From contig NZ_CP112880.1 in assembly GCF_028747205.1 (NCBI RefSeq), forward strand, positions 6,386,001 through 6,450,000: 64,000 nucleotides of DNA, in the 5' to 3' direction. The stretch's first letter is position 1; each line of letters starts with the position of its first letter. The DNA is from Streptomyces sp. CA-278952 (GTDB lineage: Bacteria; Actinomycetota; Actinomycetes; Streptomycetales; Streptomycetaceae). The notes under the pieces were generated by a model. That model made no database searches. It had not been told where the DNA came from and saw nothing but the letters and a program-made list of their open reading frames with translations. Below, piece after piece: positions 19,090 to 28,740 of the stretch. The position numbers and the translations under genes were made by a program.

Positions 19090-19116
19090 CAACAACCCTT
19101 CATGAGAAGGTTGTTG
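19090..19116 (+). terminator. Terminator between the SIMPL gene and pyk
   Basis: Stem CAACAACC-(C)-TTC / GAA-GGTTGTTG (19090-19101, 19106-19116) with an ATGA loop: 11 pairs and one bulged base. It is unusually AT-rich for this genome. Confidence 0.7.
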
Positions 19117-19136
19117 AGGTGTCATGCAGAGCCAAA

Positions 19137-19163
19137 TACCTACCCGTAGGTAAGGTTTAGTCT
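19137..19163 (+). promoter_or_regulatory. pyk promoter: palindrome plus -10 box of a likely leaderless transcript
   Basis: TACCTAC-CC-GTAGGTA (19137-19152) is a perfect 7-bp inverted repeat. It is followed by TAGTCT (19158-19163), a good -10 box, six bases before the pyk ATG at 19170. No ribosome site lies before the ATG. The palindrome would overlap the -10/-35 spacer, an apt place for an operator. Confidence 0.5.
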
Positions 19164-19169
19164 CGAACC

Positions 19170-20609
19170 ATGCGCCGAGCTAAAATCGTCTGTACCCTGG
19201 GACCCGCAACCGACACATACGACCAGATCAAAGCCCTGGTCGAAGCGGGAATGGACATCGCCCGCTTCAACCTCAGCCACGGCAGCTACGCCGAACACCA
19301 AGCGCGCTACGACCACGTCCGCAAAGCGTCCGAGGAAACCGGCCGCAGCGTCGGCATCCTCGCCGACCTTCAAGGCCCGAAGATCCGCCTCGGACGCTTC
19401 CGCGAAGGCCCCGTACTCCTTGAACGCGGCGACACCTTCACCATCACCGTCGAACCCCTCGAAGGCGAAGGCACCGGCGACATCTGCGGCACCACCTACG
19501 ACGGACTCGCCGCCGACGTCACCACCGGCGAACGCATCCTCGTCGACGACGGCCGCGTCACCCTCGAAGTCACCGGCGTCGAAGGCCCCCGCGTCCACAC
19601 CACCGTCATCGAAGGCGGCATGGTCTCCGACAACAAGGGACTCAACCTCCCCGGCGTCGCCGTCTCCGTCCCCGCCCTCTCCGAAAAAGACATCGACGAC
19701 CTCCGCTGGGCCCTGCGCACCGGCGCCGACATCATCGCCCTGTCCTTCGTCCGCACCGGACGCGACATCGACGACGTCCACCGCATCATGGACGAGGAGG
19801 GCCGCCGCCTCCCCGTCATCGCCAAGGTCGAAAAACCCCAGGCCGTCGACAACATCGACGACATCGTCGCCGCCTTCGACGGCATCATGGTCGCCCGCGG
19901 CGACCTCGGCGTCGAAATGCCCCTCGAACAAGTCCCCATCGTCCAGAAACGCGCCATCAAACTCGCCCGACGCAACGCCAAACCGGTCATCGTCGCCACC
20001 CAGATGCTCGACTCGATGATCGACAACTCCCGCCCCACCCGCGCCGAAGCCTCCGACGTCGCCAACGCCATCATCGACGGCACCGACGCGGTCATGCTCT
20101 CCGGCGAGACCAGCGTCGGCAAATACGCCATCGAGACCGTCCGCACCATGTCCCGCATCGTCGAGGCCGCCGAGGAAGACCTCCTCGCCAAAGGCCTCCC
20201 GCCCCTCACCGAGCGCAACAAACCCCGCACCCAGGGCGGCGCCGTCGCGAGGGCCGCCGCCGAGATGGGCGACTTCCTCGGCGCGAAGTTCCTCGTAGCC
20301 TTCACCCAGAGCGGCGACACCGTCAAGCGCCTCTCCCGCTACCGCTCACCCATCCCGCTCCTGGCCTTCACCCCCGACGAGGCCACCCGCGCCCAGCTCA
20401 ACCTCACCTGGGGCGTCGAGACCTTCCTCGGCCCGCACGTCGACTCCACGGACGCGATGGTCGCCCAGGTCGACGAGGAGCTGCTGCGCATCGGCCGCTG
20501 CCAGAAGGGCGACGTCGTGGTCATCACCGCCGGCTCCCCGCCGGGCGTAGCGGGCTCCACGAACCTGGTCCGCGTCCACCACATCGGCGAGGACGACAGC
20601 CCGAAGTAG
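19170..20609 (+). CDS. pyk: Pyruvate kinase
   Basis: 479-residue glycolytic enzyme, phosphoenolpyruvate plus ADP to pyruvate plus ATP. Recognisable are the N-terminus MRRAKIVCTLGPATDTYDQI, substrate residues in FNLSHGS, the active-site block VIAKVEKPQAVDNIDDIV, MVARGDLGVEMPLEQVP and the SGETSVGKYAIETVRTMS segment. The C-terminal regulatory domain is complete and normal in length. Convergent with the HTH-LAGLIDADG gene (17 bp between stops). It appears to be leaderless. Confidence 0.97.
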   Translation: MRRAKIVCTLGPATDTYDQIKALVEAGMDIARFNLSHGSYAEHQARYDHVRKASEETGRSVGILADLQGPKIRLGRFREGPVLLERGDTFTITVEPLEGEGTGDICGTTYDGLAADVTTGERILVDDGRVTLEVTGVEGPRVHTTVIEGGMVSDNKGLNLPGVAVSVPALSEKDIDDLRWALRTGADIIALSFVRTGRDIDDVHRIMDEEGRRLPVIAKVEKPQAVDNIDDIVAAFDGIMVARGDLGVEMPLEQVPIVQKRAIKLARRNAKPVIVATQMLDSMIDNSRPTRAEASDVANAIIDGTDAVMLSGETSVGKYAIETVRTMSRIVEAAEEDLLAKGLPPLTERNKPRTQGGAVARAAAEMGDFLGAKFLVAFTQSGDTVKRLSRYRSPIPLLAFTPDEATRAQLNLTWGVETFLGPHVDSTDAMVAQVDEELLRIGRCQKGDVVVITAGSPPGVAGSTNLVRVHHIGEDDSPK

Positions 20610-20626
20610 GGCGGCTCAGGATCTGC

Positions 20627-21412
20627 TCAGTATTTCGGCCCGACGTGCGCATCCATGAGGGCGACGGATGCCCGTCGGGCTACGGAGATGTTGAAGGGAT
20701 CGCTACCCCGCGCGAGGGTCGTCCACTCGACGCCTACGGCGGTGAGCGTGTCGCTGAAGAGCTTGCGGATGTCGTCGGACTTGTTGCTGAAGAAGTACCG
20801 GGGGTACTCGTAGCGCTTGCGCTCGCCACGCACGAGGCGCGTTGTCCAGTTGATGATCCGGCATCCGTCGGAGTGGATGAGGCCGCGGATGAATTGCCAG
20901 GGGTGCGCGTCCACGATCTCTTGCTGCCACGCTTCGAGGGTGATCTTCCGCTCGTGCTTCCTGCCGGGGCCGTGCTGCGGGAAGAGGCATCGAAGGTGCT
21001 TCGAGTGGACTTTCACCTGGTGGCATCCCTTTCGACGGACCCTGCATACGGAGTTCTCGGGAAGAACGGCACGCATGGCGCTTTCGCAAAGGTCCATGAG
21101 GCCGGGCCACGAGTCTGCGCAGGCGACGGAGAGGCTGGGTGTTCGCATGGCCTGGTTCTGGACTATGTGCCCGTCACCCAGGTACAGGCCGAGAAGGTAG
21201 GCGTAGGCAGATCCGTCCAGTTCTCCCTCGCACCGCGAGCAGAAGGAGCGATGGGCTCCGGGGCATTCACCGCGCTTCGCGCGATCCGTATGCTTCCAGT
21301 AGCTGATCGTGCCTGCCGGTACGTTCAGCTTTCGTGCAACGTCCGCGTTCCTGACGCCGTTCCGGAGGAGAGTGAGGGCTCGTTGCCTCACAGCAGGTTC
21401 GTGCAAGCTCAT
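20627..21412 (-). CDS. HTH plus LAGLIDADG-type protein adjacent to tRNA-Leu
   Basis: 261 residues. An N-terminal helix-turn-helix (residues 5-40, RNADVARKLNVPAGTISYWK) resembles Sigma70 region 4/transposase-like HTHs. A small Cys/His cluster (C50, H54, C58, C61) could bind zinc. Two LAGLIDADG-like helices follow: YLLGLYLGDGHI at about 72-83 and FIRGLIHSDGCRI at about 174-186, each with the Asp expected of a homing-endonuclease active site. It is free-standing: no intron or intein host is visible. Similar proteins are common in Streptomyces as regulators or hypotheticals. Its GC content and codon use are less extreme than neighbours'. It sits between pyk and tRNA-Leu, whose terminator lies just upstream of its start. 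Confidence 0.8.
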   Translation of the reverse strand: MSLHEPAVRQRALTLLRNGVRNADVARKLNVPAGTISYWKHTDRAKRGECPGAHRSFCSRCEGELDGSAYAYLLGLYLGDGHIVQNQAMRTPSLSVACADSWPGLMDLCESAMRAVLPENSVCRVRRKGCHQVKVHSKHLRCLFPQHGPGRKHERKITLEAWQQEIVDAHPWQFIRGLIHSDGCRIINWTTRLVRGERKRYEYPRYFFSNKSDDIRKLFSDTLTAVGVEWTTLARGSDPFNISVARRASVALMDAHVGPKY

Positions 21413-21453
21413 GTGATCACGATGGGTTGCCGGGCGCGACCCCGCGCAACAAA

Positions 21454-21487
21454 AAGCGGATGTTCACACGAAAGTGAACATCCGCTT
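21454..21487 (-). terminator. Intrinsic terminator of tRNA-Leu with T-run
   Basis: Perfect 14-bp stem (21454-21467, 21474-21487), six-base loop. On the minus strand it is followed by CTTTTTG, a rare T-run for a Streptomyces terminator. It starts seven bases past the tRNA 3' end. Confidence 0.85.
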
Positions 21488-21493
21488 CGGTAG

Positions 21494-21576
21494 TGCCCGG
21501 TGTGGGATTCGAACCCACATGCCCGAAGGCACGGTGGTTTGAGCACCGCGAGTATGACCAGTTCCTCCAACCGGGC
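21494..21576 (-). tRNA. tRNA-Leu, anticodon CAA
   Basis: 83-nt cloverleaf on the minus strand. Acceptor GCCCGGT/ACCGGGC with discriminator A, anticodon stem CGGTG/CACCG with loop CTCAAAC (anticodon CAA, reads UUG), long type II variable arm TGCC-TTCG-GGCA, and T-arm GTGGG-TTCGAAT-CCCAC. The long variable arm is typical of tRNA-Leu. CCA is not encoded. This is not bldA (UAA anticodon). Confidence 0.96.
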
Positions 21577-21670
21577 AGGTCATGCTGGTCAGAGTGTACC
21601 GGGTCCCTGCCGGTTGCCACAGCTAGGTAGGCTCAGGGGCAGCAGTTCTGCCCTGGAACAAGGAGCCCCC

Positions 21671-22327
21671 GTGACTACCCCCGAGTCGCCCCAGCCCGTA
21701 GACGCCGTCGACGACGACAAGTCGCACGTCCCGCCGCTGACGACCCGCGTCGTCATCGCCGAGGACGAGGCCCTCATCCGCCTCGACCTCAAGGAGATGC
21801 TGGAGGAGGAGGGTTACTCCGTCGTCGGTGAGGCGGGCGACGGGCAGCAGGCCGTCGAGCTGGCCCGGGAGCACCGGCCGGACCTGGTCATCCTGGACGT
21901 GAAGATGCCGGTCCTCGACGGGATTTCCGCAGCCGAGAAGATCGCCGAGGAGTCCATCGCCCCGGTCCTGATGCTCACCGCCTTCTCGCAGCGCGACCTC
22001 GTCGAGCGGGCCCGGGACGCCGGGGCCATGGCGTATCTCGTGAAGCCGTTCAGCAAGAGCGACGTGGTGCCGGCCATCGAGATGGCCGTCTCGCGGTTCG
22101 CGGAGCTGAAGGCGCTGGAGAGCGAGATCGCGGACCTCTCCCAGCGGCTGGAGACCCGGAAGCTGGTGGACCGGGCCAAGAGCATCCTGCAGACGGATTA
22201 CGGGCTCTCCGAGCCGGCCGCGTTCCGGTGGATCCAGAAGACGTCGATGGACCGCCGGATGTCGATGCAGCAGCTGGCGGAGGCGCTGATCGAGGACGCC
22301 GAGGAGAAGAAGAAGTCGGCCGAGTAG
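21671..22327 (+). CDS. pdtaR: ANTAR-domain response regulator (PdtaR type)
   Basis: 218 residues from GTG 21671 (AAGGAG upstream). The receiver domain (about 25-140) has the acidic pair in IAEDEA, phosphoacceptor Asp76 in VILDVKMP and Lys in LVKPFSK. A coiled helix leads to an ANTAR RNA-binding domain (about 155-210: RKLVDRAKSILQ, then DYGLSEPAAFRWIQKTSMD). ANTAR proteins bind paired hairpins in mRNA leaders to control termination; mycobacterial PdtaR partners the kinase PdtaS. No kinase gene is adjacent. The next genes are the liv operon, convergent across a strong terminator. Confidence 0.92.
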   Translation: MTTPESPQPVDAVDDDKSHVPPLTTRVVIAEDEALIRLDLKEMLEEEGYSVVGEAGDGQQAVELAREHRPDLVILDVKMPVLDGISAAEKIAEESIAPVLMLTAFSQRDLVERARDAGAMAYLVKPFSKSDVVPAIEMAVSRFAELKALESEIADLSQRLETRKLVDRAKSILQTDYGLSEPAAFRWIQKTSMDRRMSMQQLAEALIEDAEEKKKSAE

Positions 22328-22346
22328 CCGCGAAGACGTACGAAGA

Positions 22347-22392
22347 GCGAGAGGCCCGCACCCCGAAAGATCGGGCGGTGCGGGCCTCTCGC
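22347..22392. terminator. Strong bidirectional terminator between pdtaR and livF
   Basis: Perfect 15-bp stem (22347-22361, 22378-22392) enclosing a further CCCGA-AAGA-TCGGG hairpin. It serves both convergent units. Confidence 0.85.
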
Positions 22393-22411
22393 GTACGGCA
22401 GCGGCGGGGTG

Positions 22412-23124
22412 TCAGTCCTCGCCGAGGTAGGCCTTGCGGACCGACTCGTCGTGGAGCAGGTCCGAGCCCGCGCCGGAGAGGACGATCTTGCCGACCTCCA
22501 TGACGTGGCCCTGGTCCGCGAGGGACAGGGCGGCCTGGGCGTTCTGCTCGACGAGCAGGATCGTGGTGCCCGATGCCTTGAGCTCGACGATGGTCTGCAT
22601 GATCTTCTGCATCATGATCGGGGAGAGTCCCATGGAGGGCTCGTCGAGCATGAGCAGCTTGGGCTGGGACATCATGGCGCGTCCCATGGCGAGCATCTGC
22701 TGCTCGCCGCCCGAGAGGGTGCCCGCGGCCTGCTTTCGGCGTTCCCCGAGGATGGGGAAGAGGTCGTAGGCGCGCTGGACGTCCTTCTCGATGCCTGCCT
22801 TGTCGTTGCGGAGGTAGGCGCCGAGGAGGAGGTTCTCGGTGATCGTCAGCCGGGGGAAGATGTGGCGGCCCTCGGGGGAGTGGGCGATGCCCAGGGAGAC
22901 GATCTTGTGGGCCGGGATGTTGGCCAGCGGCTTGCCCTCGAAGAGGATGCGGCCGCCGAGTGGCTTGAGCAGTCCGGAGAGGGTGCGCAGGGTGGTGGTC
23001 TTGCCCGCGCCGTTGGTGCCGATGAGGGTGACGACCTGGCCGGCGTCGACGGTGAAGGAGATGCCCTTGACCGCTTCGATCTTGCCGTAGGCGACCCGGA
23101 GGTCTTCGACCTCTAGCAGTGCGG

Positions 23125-23128
<4 letters not shown>
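22412..23128 (-). CDS. livF: Branched-chain amino acid ABC transporter ATP-binding protein LivF
   Basis: 238-residue ABC ATPase of the LivF class. Walker A is GTNGAGKTTTLRTL at about 37-50, signature LSGGEQQMLAMGRAM at about 140, Walker B LLMLDEPSMGLSP at about 160, switch His after VEQNA. LivF starts inside the end of livG (ATGA overlap), the last gene of a livK-H-M-G-F operon. It powers uptake of Leu/Ile/Val or related amino acids with LivG at the inner face of the membrane. Confidence 0.95.
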
Positions 23129-24057
<929 letters not shown>

Positions 24058-24061
24058 GTGA

Positions 24062-25852
24062 TCACGCCCCCGCCTTCGTGGTGCCGGCGGCCTGGTCGGT
24101 GAGTGGGACGTCGGGTGGGACGTCGAGTTGGCCGGTCTCGTGGAATTCGAGCTGCTTCCTGCGGTCGGCGACGAGCCCTTCGGGGCGGAAGCGCATCAGG
24201 AGGATGAGTGCGATGCCGAAGAGGAAGAGCTGGTAGTCCTGCATGAACTGCAGCTTGGCCGGGATGAGGTAGAGCAGTGCGGCGCCGACGAGGGGTCCGC
24301 TGAGGGTTCCCATGCCGCCGAGGATGACGGCGGCGAGGAGGAAGGCGGAGTTCGGGGGCACGGAGCCGGCGAACTGGTACTGCTCGGGCGTCACGGTGTA
24401 GGAGACGTGGGCCTGGACGGTGCCGGCGAGTCCGGCGAGGGTGGCGCCGAGGGCGAAGGCGAGCAGTTTGAGCCGGAAGGCGTTGATGCCCATGGCGGTG
24501 GCCGCGGTCTCGTCCTCGCGGATGGCGACCCAGGCGCGGCCGATGCGGGATTCTCCGGAGCGTCGGAAGACCAGGACGACGACGGCGGTGAAGACGAGCA
24601 TCAGCAGGTAGTAGTTGGCCGACCTGCCTAGGGTGAATCCGGCGATGTTGTGGCTGACGCCGAAGTCGAAGCCGAAGAGGTTGAGGTCGGGGATGCTGGG
24701 GATGCCCTGGGAGCCGTTGGTGAGGTCGGGGCCGCTGACGCCGTTGAGGGCGTTGACGGTGAGCCGGAAGATCTCGCCGAATCCGAGGGTGACGATGGCG
24801 AGGTAGTCGCCGCGCAGTCGCAGGGTCGGGGCGCCGATGACGACGCCGAAGACCAGTGAGGCTGCTGCGCCGGTGAGGACGGCGGCCCAGAAGGGGAACT
24901 GGACGCCGACGGGGGAGAGCGGGGAGCCGGAGACCAGGGCGGCGGCGTAGGCGCCGACGCCGAGGAAGGCGACGTATCCGAGGTCGAGGAGGCCGGCGAG
25001 GCCGACGACGACGTTGAGGCCGAGCGCGACGGTCGCGAAGATGAGGATGTTCGCGCCGATGAGGGCGTACTGCTCGTTCTGCTGGGTGAAGGGGAAGCAG
25101 AACGCCGCGATGAGTGCGGCGGCGAGGGTGACGTTGCGGTGCTTGGTGGTGAGCCGGGTGATGCGGGCGATGAGCCCGGCCCGGGTGAGGGCGGTGAAGC
25201 CGAACGCGACGCTGATGATGTAGCCGATGAAGAGTTCGGCGTACTCGGTGTCGATGCCGTACGTGAAGACGTGCAGGGCGACGCCGAAGGCTCCGGCGAT
25301 GATGAGGATCTCGGCCCAGTTGGGGAGGTCCTTGGCGCGCGTGGGAGCGGGGGCCCGGAGGCTGTTGATGAAGCGGTTGAGCGGGGTGGGGCGGGTGGTG
25401 TCGTCGAGTTCCTGGTCGGCGGGGAGGCCGAGGGCGGCGACGGTGGTGATGATCGCGCCGGTGAGGGCGACCCAGGCTCCGGGTTCGAGGTTGACGACGC
25501 CGCCGAGTTTGACGGTGATGGCGCCGATGGTGAAGCCGGTGGTGCCGAGGACGCCGAGGGCGGCGAGTCGGACGGGGCTGTTGGCGCCGCCCGGGGTGAG
25601 CCAGCGAAGTCCCTTGATTCCGTAGCCGGAGAGGGCGAACAGGAGGGTGAGGAGGGCGCCGACGAGGGTGAGGACCTGGAGGCCGCCGGGGTAGCCGGTG
25701 ACGGTGAGGTCGCCGGGGAATTCGGCGGTCCAGGTCCAGGCGAGGAAGGTGCCGATGAGGGTGATGGCCGCGCCGGCGGTGGTGAGGTGGCGGGCGGCGG
25801 GCAGCGCGATGAGGGCGCTGTTGGCGGGTGTGGTCTTGGTGGTCATGGTCAT
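24062..25852 (-). CDS. livM: Branched-chain amino acid ABC transporter permease LivM (N-terminally extended)
   Basis: 596-residue membrane permease. The conserved LivM core starts around residue 265 (LNVVVGLAGLLDLGYVAFLG) and carries the cytoplasmic loop SRIGRAWVAIREDETAATAM that contacts the ATPases. The N-terminal 260 residues add several extra membrane helices not found in E. coli LivM (about 425 residues); such extended forms are usual in Streptomyces. Start ATG 25852 overlaps the livH stop by one base (TGATG); a second ATG six bases later is also possible. Confidence 0.92.
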   Translation of the reverse strand: MTMTTKTTPANSALIALPAARHLTTAGAAITLIGTFLAWTWTAEFPGDLTVTGYPGGLQVLTLVGALLTLLFALSGYGIKGLRWLTPGGANSPVRLAALGVLGTTGFTIGAITVKLGGVVNLEPGAWVALTGAIITTVAALGLPADQELDDTTRPTPLNRFINSLRAPAPTRAKDLPNWAEILIIAGAFGVALHVFTYGIDTEYAELFIGYIISVAFGFTALTRAGLIARITRLTTKHRNVTLAAALIAAFCFPFTQQNEQYALIGANILIFATVALGLNVVVGLAGLLDLGYVAFLGVGAYAAALVSGSPLSPVGVQFPFWAAVLTGAAASLVFGVVIGAPTLRLRGDYLAIVTLGFGEIFRLTVNALNGVSGPDLTNGSQGIPSIPDLNLFGFDFGVSHNIAGFTLGRSANYYLLMLVFTAVVVLVFRRSGESRIGRAWVAIREDETAATAMGINAFRLKLLAFALGATLAGLAGTVQAHVSYTVTPEQYQFAGSVPPNSAFLLAAVILGGMGTLSGPLVGAALLYLIPAKLQFMQDYQLFLFGIALILLMRFRPEGLVADRRKQLEFHETGQLDVPPDVPLTDQAAGTTKAGA

Positions 25853-26781
25853 CACGCCCGATCCGCGACGCGTTCGCCGAGCAGGCCCTGGGGGCGTACG
25901 AGGAGGACGATGATGAGGAGCGCGAAGGCCCATACGTCCTTCCAGGCGCCGCCGCCGAAGAGTTCCATGCCGGGGACTTCGCTCATGTAGCCGGTGGCGA
26001 GGGCTTCGGCGACGCCGAGGACGATGCCGCCGAGCATGGCGCCGTAGATGTTGCCGATGCCGCCGAGTACGGCTGCGGTGAAGGCTTTGAGGCCCATGAT
26101 GAAGCCCATGCGGAAGCCGATCTGGCCGTTCTTGAGCCCGTAGGCGACGGCGGCGACGGCGGCGAACGCGGCACCGATGGCGAAGGCCATGACGATGATG
26201 CGGTCGGTGTTGATGCCCATGAGCTTGGCGGTGTCGGGGTCCTGGGAGGTGGCCTGCATGCCGCGGCCGGCCCGGGTCTTGGAGACGAAGAAGCCGAGGG
26301 CGAGCATGCACAGGGGGGCCACGACGAGGACGAAGACGTCGCCGCGCTGGATGGTGGCGCCGAGGATGTCGAAGGCTTCGCCCTCGAACTGGGGGAAGGG
26401 GCGGTCCTTCGTGGCGTTGGGGTACCACATCCATACCGCTTGCTGGAGGGCGAGGGAGAGCCCGATGGCGGTGATGAGTGGTGCCAGGCGTGGGCCGCCG
26501 CGCAGGGGCCGGTAGGCGAAGCGTTCGGCGGCCATGCTGATGGCGACGGCGGCTATGACTCCGCCGACGATCATGAGGGGTATCGCGGCTATGAGGGAGA
26601 ATCCGGACGGAAGCCCGAGGTAGACCGTGAGGGCTCCGAAGCCCCCGATCATGAAGATCTCGCCGTGCGCGAAGTTGATGAGCTGGATGATTCCGTAGAC
26701 CATCGTGTAACCGATCGCGATGAGACCGTACATCGCGCCGAGGATGAGTCCATTGGCCAGCTGTTGCGGCAGTTCGTTCAC
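25852..26781 (-). CDS. livH: Branched-chain amino acid ABC transporter permease LivH
   Basis: 309-residue permease with about eight membrane helices. Family blocks include GLIAIGYTMVYGIIQLINFA near the N-terminus, the ATPase-contacting loop KTRAGRGMQATSQDPDTAKL and the final LLVRPQGLLGERV. It follows livK after a hairpin (26815-26849) and overlaps livM by one base. Confidence 0.95.
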   Translation of the reverse strand: MNELPQQLANGLILGAMYGLIAIGYTMVYGIIQLINFAHGEIFMIGGFGALTVYLGLPSGFSLIAAIPLMIVGGVIAAVAISMAAERFAYRPLRGGPRLAPLITAIGLSLALQQAVWMWYPNATKDRPFPQFEGEAFDILGATIQRGDVFVLVVAPLCMLALGFFVSKTRAGRGMQATSQDPDTAKLMGINTDRIIVMAFAIGAAFAAVAAVAYGLKNGQIGFRMGFIMGLKAFTAAVLGGIGNIYGAMLGGIVLGVAEALATGYMSEVPGMELFGGGAWKDVWAFALLIIVLLVRPQGLLGERVADRA

Positions 26782-26814
26782 CGCAGGGCCTCCGTGGAGT
26801 GGTTCGGATATGGC

Positions 26815-26849
26815 ACCGCGCGGGAGGGCTCGTAGCGCTCCCGCGCGGT
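26815..26849 (-). promoter_or_regulatory. Intercistronic hairpin between livK and livH
   Basis: Perfect 12-bp stem ACCGCGCGGGAG/CTCCCGCGCGGT (26815-26826, 26838-26849), loop 11, in the 114-bp gap after the binding-protein gene. It would end or stabilise many transcripts after livK, giving an excess of binding protein over permease. Confidence 0.7.
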
Positions 26850-26895
26850 CTGGTTGCTTTGTGTGATGGTGGCGGGGCGGTGGCCCGGCCGATGA

Positions 26896-28122
26896 TTACT
26901 CGACGGTGCCGCTGACCTTGGAGACCCACTTGCCGCCGGTGACCTGGTAGGCGGTCATCAGGGTGTTGGTGGTGTCGCCGAATTCGTCGAAGGAGACGGG
27001 GCCGGTGACGCCCTCGAACTTGACCTTGTCCATGGCCGCGAGGACCTGGGCGCGGCCGTCGTCCGCGGGGATCTTGCCGTCGTTCTCGGCGGCGACGATC
27101 TTGACGGCCTCGATGATGGCCCAGGTGGCGTCGTAGGTGCCGCCGCCGTAGGCCTCGTAGGCGTCCTTGTAGCCGGCCGTCTTGTAGTCGGCGATGAACT
27201 TCTTGGCGGACTCCAGCTCCTCGACGGGCTTGCCGACGGAGGTGGCGATGTCGCCTTCGGCCTTCTTGTTGAGCTTGATGAAGTCGGCGCTGTACATGCC
27301 GTCGCCGCCCATGAAGGGGATCTTGACGCTGTCCTTGATCTGCTGGCTCAGCGGGGCGCCGGCGGGGTACTCGCCGCCGTAGTAGACGGCCTTGGCCTTG
27401 GAGCTCTTGACCTTGGTGGCGACGGAGTTGAAGTCGCGGTCCTCGGGGTTCACGTGGTCGGTGCCGACGATCTTGCCGCCGAGCTCGGTGAACGTCGCCT
27501 TGAAGGAGGCGGCGAGACCGGCGCCGTAGGGCTTCTGGTCGTCGATGAGGTAGACGTCCTTGATCTTCGCGGTCTCGAAGAGGTACTTGGCCGCGAAGGC
27601 GCCCTGGATCTGGTCCGTGGTGGCGGTGCGGAAGTAGGACGCGTAGGGGCGCTTCTTGTCGCCGGCCTTCCAGCCGTTGCCCTGGGTCAGCTCCGTGCCG
27701 GTGTTGGCGGGGGAGACCTGGGTCAGCTTGGCGTCGTTGAGGGGCTTCTGCATCGACTGGGCGACGCCGGAGTTCAGCGGGCCGACGACGCCGAGGACCT
27801 CTTTGGTATCGATGAGCTTGACGGCGTTCTGCTGGCCGACGGAGGGCTGGGCCTGGTCGTCGAGCGCCTCCAGCTTGAAGGTGACGCCGGGGACGGTCTT
27901 TTCCTTGTTCGCCGTCTTGACGGCGAGGTCGGCGGAGTTCTTGATGCCGAGGCCGAGGGCGGACAGGTCGCCGGTGAGCGGGGCGTCGAGGCCGATGACG
28001 ACCGTCTGGTTGCCTCCGTCGCCGCCGCTGCTCTTGCTGTCGTCGCGCGAACCGCAGGCGGTGAGGGTGAGTGCTCCGGTGGTGAGCACTGCGGTGAGTA
28101 TGAGCAAAGAACGGTGTCGCAC
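26896..28122 (-). CDS. Branched-chain amino acid ABC transporter substrate-binding lipoprotein
   Basis: 408 residues. A lipoprotein signal (MRHRSLLILTAVLTTGALTL, then TACGS lipobox) precedes a type I periplasmic-binding fold with VIGLDAPLTGDLSALGLG, GVVGPLNSGVAQSMQKPL and DQIQGAFAAKYLFETAKIKD, as in LivK/Leu-Ile-Val binding proteins. The GTG at 28122 has GGAAAGGAC upstream. Anchored on the outer face of the membrane, it feeds LivHMGF. First gene of the operon. Confidence 0.94.
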   Translation of the reverse strand: MRHRSLLILTAVLTTGALTLTACGSRDDSKSSGGDGGNQTVVIGLDAPLTGDLSALGLGIKNSADLAVKTANKEKTVPGVTFKLEALDDQAQPSVGQQNAVKLIDTKEVLGVVGPLNSGVAQSMQKPLNDAKLTQVSPANTGTELTQGNGWKAGDKKRPYASYFRTATTDQIQGAFAAKYLFETAKIKDVYLIDDQKPYGAGLAASFKATFTELGGKIVGTDHVNPEDRDFNSVATKVKSSKAKAVYYGGEYPAGAPLSQQIKDSVKIPFMGGDGMYSADFIKLNKKAEGDIATSVGKPVEELESAKKFIADYKTAGYKDAYEAYGGGTYDATWAIIEAVKIVAAENDGKIPADDGRAQVLAAMDKVKFEGVTGPVSFDEFGDTTNTLMTAYQVTGGKWVSKVSGTVE

Positions 28123-28740
28123 GAAAAGTCCTTTCCCTGGCGCGGCCTCCTCTGCTTGAGGTGCCGTGACGATCGCCGGGCCGTACTGGGTTGGTACAGG
28201 GCCGTGCAGCAGACGCGCCCGGCGGCGCGGTGACTGGCGGTGACTCTAAGCGCAGCTGGGGGCCACCGGGACTGGTCGGCGGCGGATGTGACTCTCTTGT
28301 TATGCCCTTGAGCAAGGCTTGAGGTTCCTGTGAGGACATGTGGCGGTTTCGCCTGGAGTGCGGAAGGACCACATGGTGAGAACGCGCAGCTCTGCTAAGG
28401 GGCTTGGGGTGATCTTGGTGCTGACGCGGTTCGGTGATCGCGGTGGGCGCGGCGAAGTTCCCCGGGTGTCGGTGGCCGGGGTGCGCGGCTGGATTCCGCA
28501 TTGCCTACGCGTTACGCAGTGTTACATCGGCGTTGGGGTCGGCGGGGCCGCGGGGGCTGATGTGGCTGCTGAGTGGCTCATGGAACGCGCTGTGGCGTCA
28601 AGGAAGTTGACCGAGTGTGTTGGCCAACTGTCTGTCTTTGGTGGGGATATGGCACTGCCCGGCCGGATTGCACAGGGTGCGGTTCTGGCCGGGCAGGTGG
28701 GTTCGGGCCGTGTGGGGCGGGGGTTGGTGGGTGGTGGGGG
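28123..28740. other. Gene-poor 618-bp gap between livK and the thioesterase gene
   Basis: This stretch holds the liv promoter region at its left (near 28180-28260, for leftward transcription) and a thioesterase terminator at its right. An open + frame from 28340 has no credible start site and overlaps the thioesterase gene, so it was not called. GC content is lower than average around 28290-28640. No RNA gene or repeat was recognised. Confidence 0.6.
28655..28696 (-). terminator. Terminator downstream of the thioesterase gene
   Basis: Perfect 10-bp stem CTGCCCGGCC/GGCCGGGCAG (28655-28664, 28687-28696), 22-base loop, 45 bp past the thioesterase stop on the minus strand. Confidence 0.55.
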
